A DNA stretch of 6,341 bases from Acidobacteriota bacterium (GTDB lineage Bacteria > Acidobacteriota > Terriglobia > UBA7540): positions 1-6,341 of the forward strand of contig JAKAWO010000182.1 in NCBI GenBank assembly GCA_021827255.1. Reading direction: 5' to 3'. The position numbers and the translations under genes are program-made. Positions 3,928-6,341 of the stretch are shown here, piece by piece (position 1 is the stretch's first letter; each line of letters opens with the position of its first letter). Under the pieces are notes generated by a model that was not told the origin of the DNA, ran no database searches, and was given only the letters and a program-made list of their open reading frames with translations.

Positions 3928-6341
3928 ATGAGTGGAGTGCATCGTAGTTTGGTCGAGACCATCGCCCTTTCGATGGCGCTGTTCTGCCTTTCGGCAGCGT
4001 CGTTCGCCCAAACAGGCGCGGTCAGCCTGCGCGGGCAAGTGACGGACCCGACGGGCGCCTCGATTCCCGGCGCCACGGTGACAGTGACGGGAGCCAATGG
4101 CGTGATCCAGCAGGCTCAAACGGATCAACAAGGCCGATACGTTTTTCGCGGCCTCGCCGCGGGCAGCTACACCGTCGCTATCACAGCGACGAATTTCGGC
4201 CCGTTTGAAAAGACCGGCGTCCTCGTCGCCCCTGGCAAACCCGCGGTGGTGAGCGCCCAACTGGTGGTCACGCTGCAAAAGCAGCAGGTCACCGTGCAGA
4301 CGGGGACCGCGAAGCTCAGCTTGAATCCGCAAAAGAACGCTAGCGCCCTGGTCATCAAAGGCGCGGCCCTCAAGGCCTTCTCCGACGACCCGGATGAGCT
4401 CCAAACCGAGCTTCAAGCCCTGGCCGGGCCGGCCGCCGGGCCGAACGGAGGCCAGATTTATATTGACGGGTTCGCGGGCGGCCAGCTTCCACCCAAGTCC
4501 GACATTCTGGAGATTCGCGTCAACACGGATCCTTTCACGGCCGCTCATGCAAAGCTAGGCTATGGCCGCATTGATATCATCACCAAGCCCGGCTTCCAGA
4601 AGTTTCACGGGGAACTTTTTACCTTCGGGAACGACTCGGTACTTAACTCGCGCAATCCTTTTGTGACTCAAGAGCCGGGTTACCATTCTCTGTTCTACCA
4701 CGGAGACGTTGGGGGGCCACTGGGCAAGAAGGCATCCTTCTTCTTCAGCATCTTTCATCGGACGTCGAATGGCGTTTCGGTGGTGGATGCTCCGGCGTTG
4801 AATCAAAACTTTCAACCCACGACCCTGAACGAAGCAGTGGCAACGCCATCCTCGTTCACGTTCATCAGCCCTCGATTCGATTTCCAGCTCGGTAAAAATA
4901 ATGTGCTGACGGTCATGTACCACCACTCGGGAGGCAACACTACGAACAGCGGCATTGGGCAGTTCAATCTTCCCTCGCAGGGCGTCAACACGAATCATTC
5001 GGAAAACGAGCTGCACCTCATGGACACGCAGGTGATCAGCGCAACCACGGTCAACGATCTGCGCTTTGGCCTGACGCGCGAAAACAACACCACGCTCCCT
5101 GCCAGCCTTGCTCCGACGCTCGATATCCGCGGCGCCTTCACGGGCGGCGGCAGCAGTGGAGGCCGCGACCAGGAGTCCCATTGGCACAGCGAGTTGCAAG
5201 ACGAGGTTGAAATCACCACCGGCCGGCACAACATCACCTTTGGCGGGCGGTTGCGCGACATTGACGAATCGGACACCACGACCGGCGGGTTCAACGGCAC
5301 GTTTGTTTTCCCCTCCCTCACCGCCTATCAAATTACGGAGCAGGGTCTGGCGCAGGGAATGAGCTTGGCGCAGATTCGGGCGGCGGGCGGCGGGCCAAGC
5401 CAATTTTCCATCACCGCAGGCATCCCACTGGCCACGGTCAACCTTTGGGACGTGGGGCTTTATGCCGAAGACACTTATAATGTTCGGCCGAACTTCAACC
5501 TGAGCCTGGGTCTTCGTTTCGAGTCGCAAAACCACATCAACGACCACGCGGACTTCGCTCCGCGCGTCGGCATCGCCTGGGGTCTCGGCCACGGCGCCAG
5601 TCCCAAGACCGTGGTGCGGGCCGGGTTTGGGATTTTTTACGACCGCTTCGGCCAGAGCGACATCCTTCAGGCGGAGCGGCTGAACGGCATCGCTCAGCAG
5701 CGGTATGTGGTCAATCAGCCGGACTTTTTCCCGACCATTCCGCCGGTGAGCACCCTCGCGGGCGCCACAACTTTCCCGACCGTCTATCAGATTGATCCCA
5801 GCCTGCGCGCCCCTTATACGATCGAATCGGCGGCCAGCATTGAACGGCAGGTCGCCCGCAACGTCACGGCGTCCGTCACCTACATCAATTCGCACGGCGT
5901 TCACCAACTGTTGACGCGAGACATCAACGCCCCACTGCCGGGAACGTATAATCCTTCGGATCCTTCGAGCGGCGTGCGGCCGTTCGGCAACGTGGGCAAT
6001 ATCGATCAATACGAATCCGACGGCATCTTCAATGAAAATCAGATTATTGCCAACTTCAGCGTGCGCGAGGGCGCGGGCTTGACTTTGTTTGGCTTCTACA
6101 CGCTCAGCTACGCCAACAGCGATCCCCTCGGCGGCTTTCCTATGAACCAGTACGACATCGCTGAAGACTACGGGCCGGCCGGCTTCGTGATTCGCAACCG
6201 GGCGCTCATGGGCGGCACGTTTGCGGCTCCTCTCGGATTCCAGTTCAGCCCCTTCGTGAACTTCAATTCCGGCCGCCCTTACAACGTCACGGTCGGCCAA
6301 GACCTGTTCGGGGCTTCGCTCTTCAATTCGCGGCCATCCTT
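3928..6341 (+). CDS. TonB-dependent-receptor-like outer-membrane protein with N-terminal carboxypeptidase-regulatory domain (partial)
   Basis: The frame is open from ATG 3928 to the window edge: 804 codons with the C terminus missing. A signal peptide covers residues 1-27 (cut after SAASFA). Residues about 31-93 form a CarboxypepD_reg-like beta sandwich: LRGQVTDPTGASIPGATVTV, DQQGRYVFRGLAAGSYTV. A short plug-like region follows (about 120-222) with LQALAGPAAGPNGGQIYIDGF, ILEIRVNTDPF and YGRIDIITKPG. From about 225 the alternating aromatic/polar strands typical of a beta barrel begin, including GGPLGKKASFFFSIFHRTS, LWDVGLYAEDTYNVRPNFNLSLGLRFE, FAPRVGIAWGLG and TVVRAGFGIFYDRFG. This architecture matches the very numerous acidobacterial receptors annotated as TonB-dependent or OmpA-related, thought to import polymers or other large nutrients across the outer membrane. 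The substrate cannot be told from sequence. I see no clear TonB box, so energy coupling is unproven. No TonB, ExbB or hydrolase gene lies nearby. The start is well supported. Confidence 0.9.
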   Translation, partial: MSGVHRSLVETIALSMALFCLSAASFAQTGAVSLRGQVTDPTGASIPGATVTVTGANGVIQQAQTDQQGRYVFRGLAAGSYTVAITATNFGPFEKTGVLVAPGKPAVVSAQLVVTLQKQQVTVQTGTAKLSLNPQKNASALVIKGAALKAFSDDPDELQTELQALAGPAAGPNGGQIYIDGFAGGQLPPKSDILEIRVNTDPFTAAHAKLGYGRIDIITKPGFQKFHGELFTFGNDSVLNSRNPFVTQEPGYHSLFYHGDVGGPLGKKASFFFSIFHRTSNGVSVVDAPALNQNFQPTTLNEAVATPSSFTFISPRFDFQLGKNNVLTVMYHHSGGNTTNSGIGQFNLPSQGVNTNHSENELHLMDTQVISATTVNDLRFGLTRENNTTLPASLAPTLDIRGAFTGGGSSGGRDQESHWHSELQDEVEITTGRHNITFGGRLRDIDESDTTTGGFNGTFVFPSLTAYQITEQGLAQGMSLAQIRAAGGGPSQFSITAGIPLATVNLWDVGLYAEDTYNVRPNFNLSLGLRFESQNHINDHADFAPRVGIAWGLGHGASPKTVVRAGFGIFYDRFGQSDILQAERLNGIAQQRYVVNQPDFFPTIPPVSTLAGATTFPTVYQIDPSLRAPYTIESAASIERQVARNVTASVTYINSHGVHQLLTRDINAPLPGTYNPSDPSSGVRPFGNVGNIDQYESDGIFNENQIIANFSVREGAGLTLFGFYTLSYANSDPLGGFPMNQYDIAEDYGPAGFVIRNRALMGGTFAAPLGFQFSPFVNFNSGRPYNVTVGQDLFGASLFNSRPS

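Noticed and set aside
4555..6300. Minus-strand ORF of 581 codons
   Set aside because: It is antisense to the receptor gene; long antisense frames are expected in GC-rich genes with G/C third positions. Its translation has no recognisable domain, while the plus strand has a full receptor architecture.

Overview
The window looks like a piece of an Acidobacteriota chromosome. The DNA is GC-rich. It encodes a large outer-membrane receptor of the carboxypeptidase-regulatory/TonB type that is greatly expanded in that phylum, an HD-GYP protein with an acidobacterial-style core, and an exported multi-module beta protein. The phylum is inferred from protein style and not from a marker gene.

Layout: (1) 1-479, minus strand: the 5' part of a YqgE/AlgH-family gene that runs off the left edge and carries an unusual N-terminal hydrophobic export segment. 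(2) About 480-1284: no convincing protein gene. On the minus strand, 689-1002 holds what I read as a deleted, RT-less group II intron, with a GTGCG 5' end, a domain-I-like stem and a domain-VI-like hairpin with a bulged A near its 3' end. An AT-rich promoter-like patch (about 1051-1075) and a perfect palindrome (1112-1131) lie between the intron and the next gene. (3) 1285-2241, plus: an HD-GYP phosphodiesterase fused to a C-terminal PilZ domain, a c-di-GMP hydrolase with its own c-di-GMP sensor. The frame is open back to 1075. (4) 2242-2542: non-coding, with a good sigma-70-like promoter (2287-2315) and a palindrome-rich leader of about 220 nt. (5) 2543-3787, plus: a secreted protein of 414 aa built from three DUF5666-like beta modules, the third interrupted by a Gly/Pro/Ala-rich loop. 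(6) 3788-3927: spacer with a long-loop inverted repeat and a strong ribosome-binding site. (7) 3928 to the right edge, plus: a TonB-dependent-receptor-like outer-membrane protein, incomplete at its C terminus.

The two plus-strand envelope genes (2543-3787 and 3928 onward) may be co-transcribed from the promoter near 2310. The HD-GYP-PilZ gene points to c-di-GMP signalling but shares no visible regulatory element with them. I saw no CRISPR, tRNA, rRNA, intact transposase or defence system. The most noteworthy items are the group II intron relic, the exported YqgE-like protein and the structured leader at 2322-2542.
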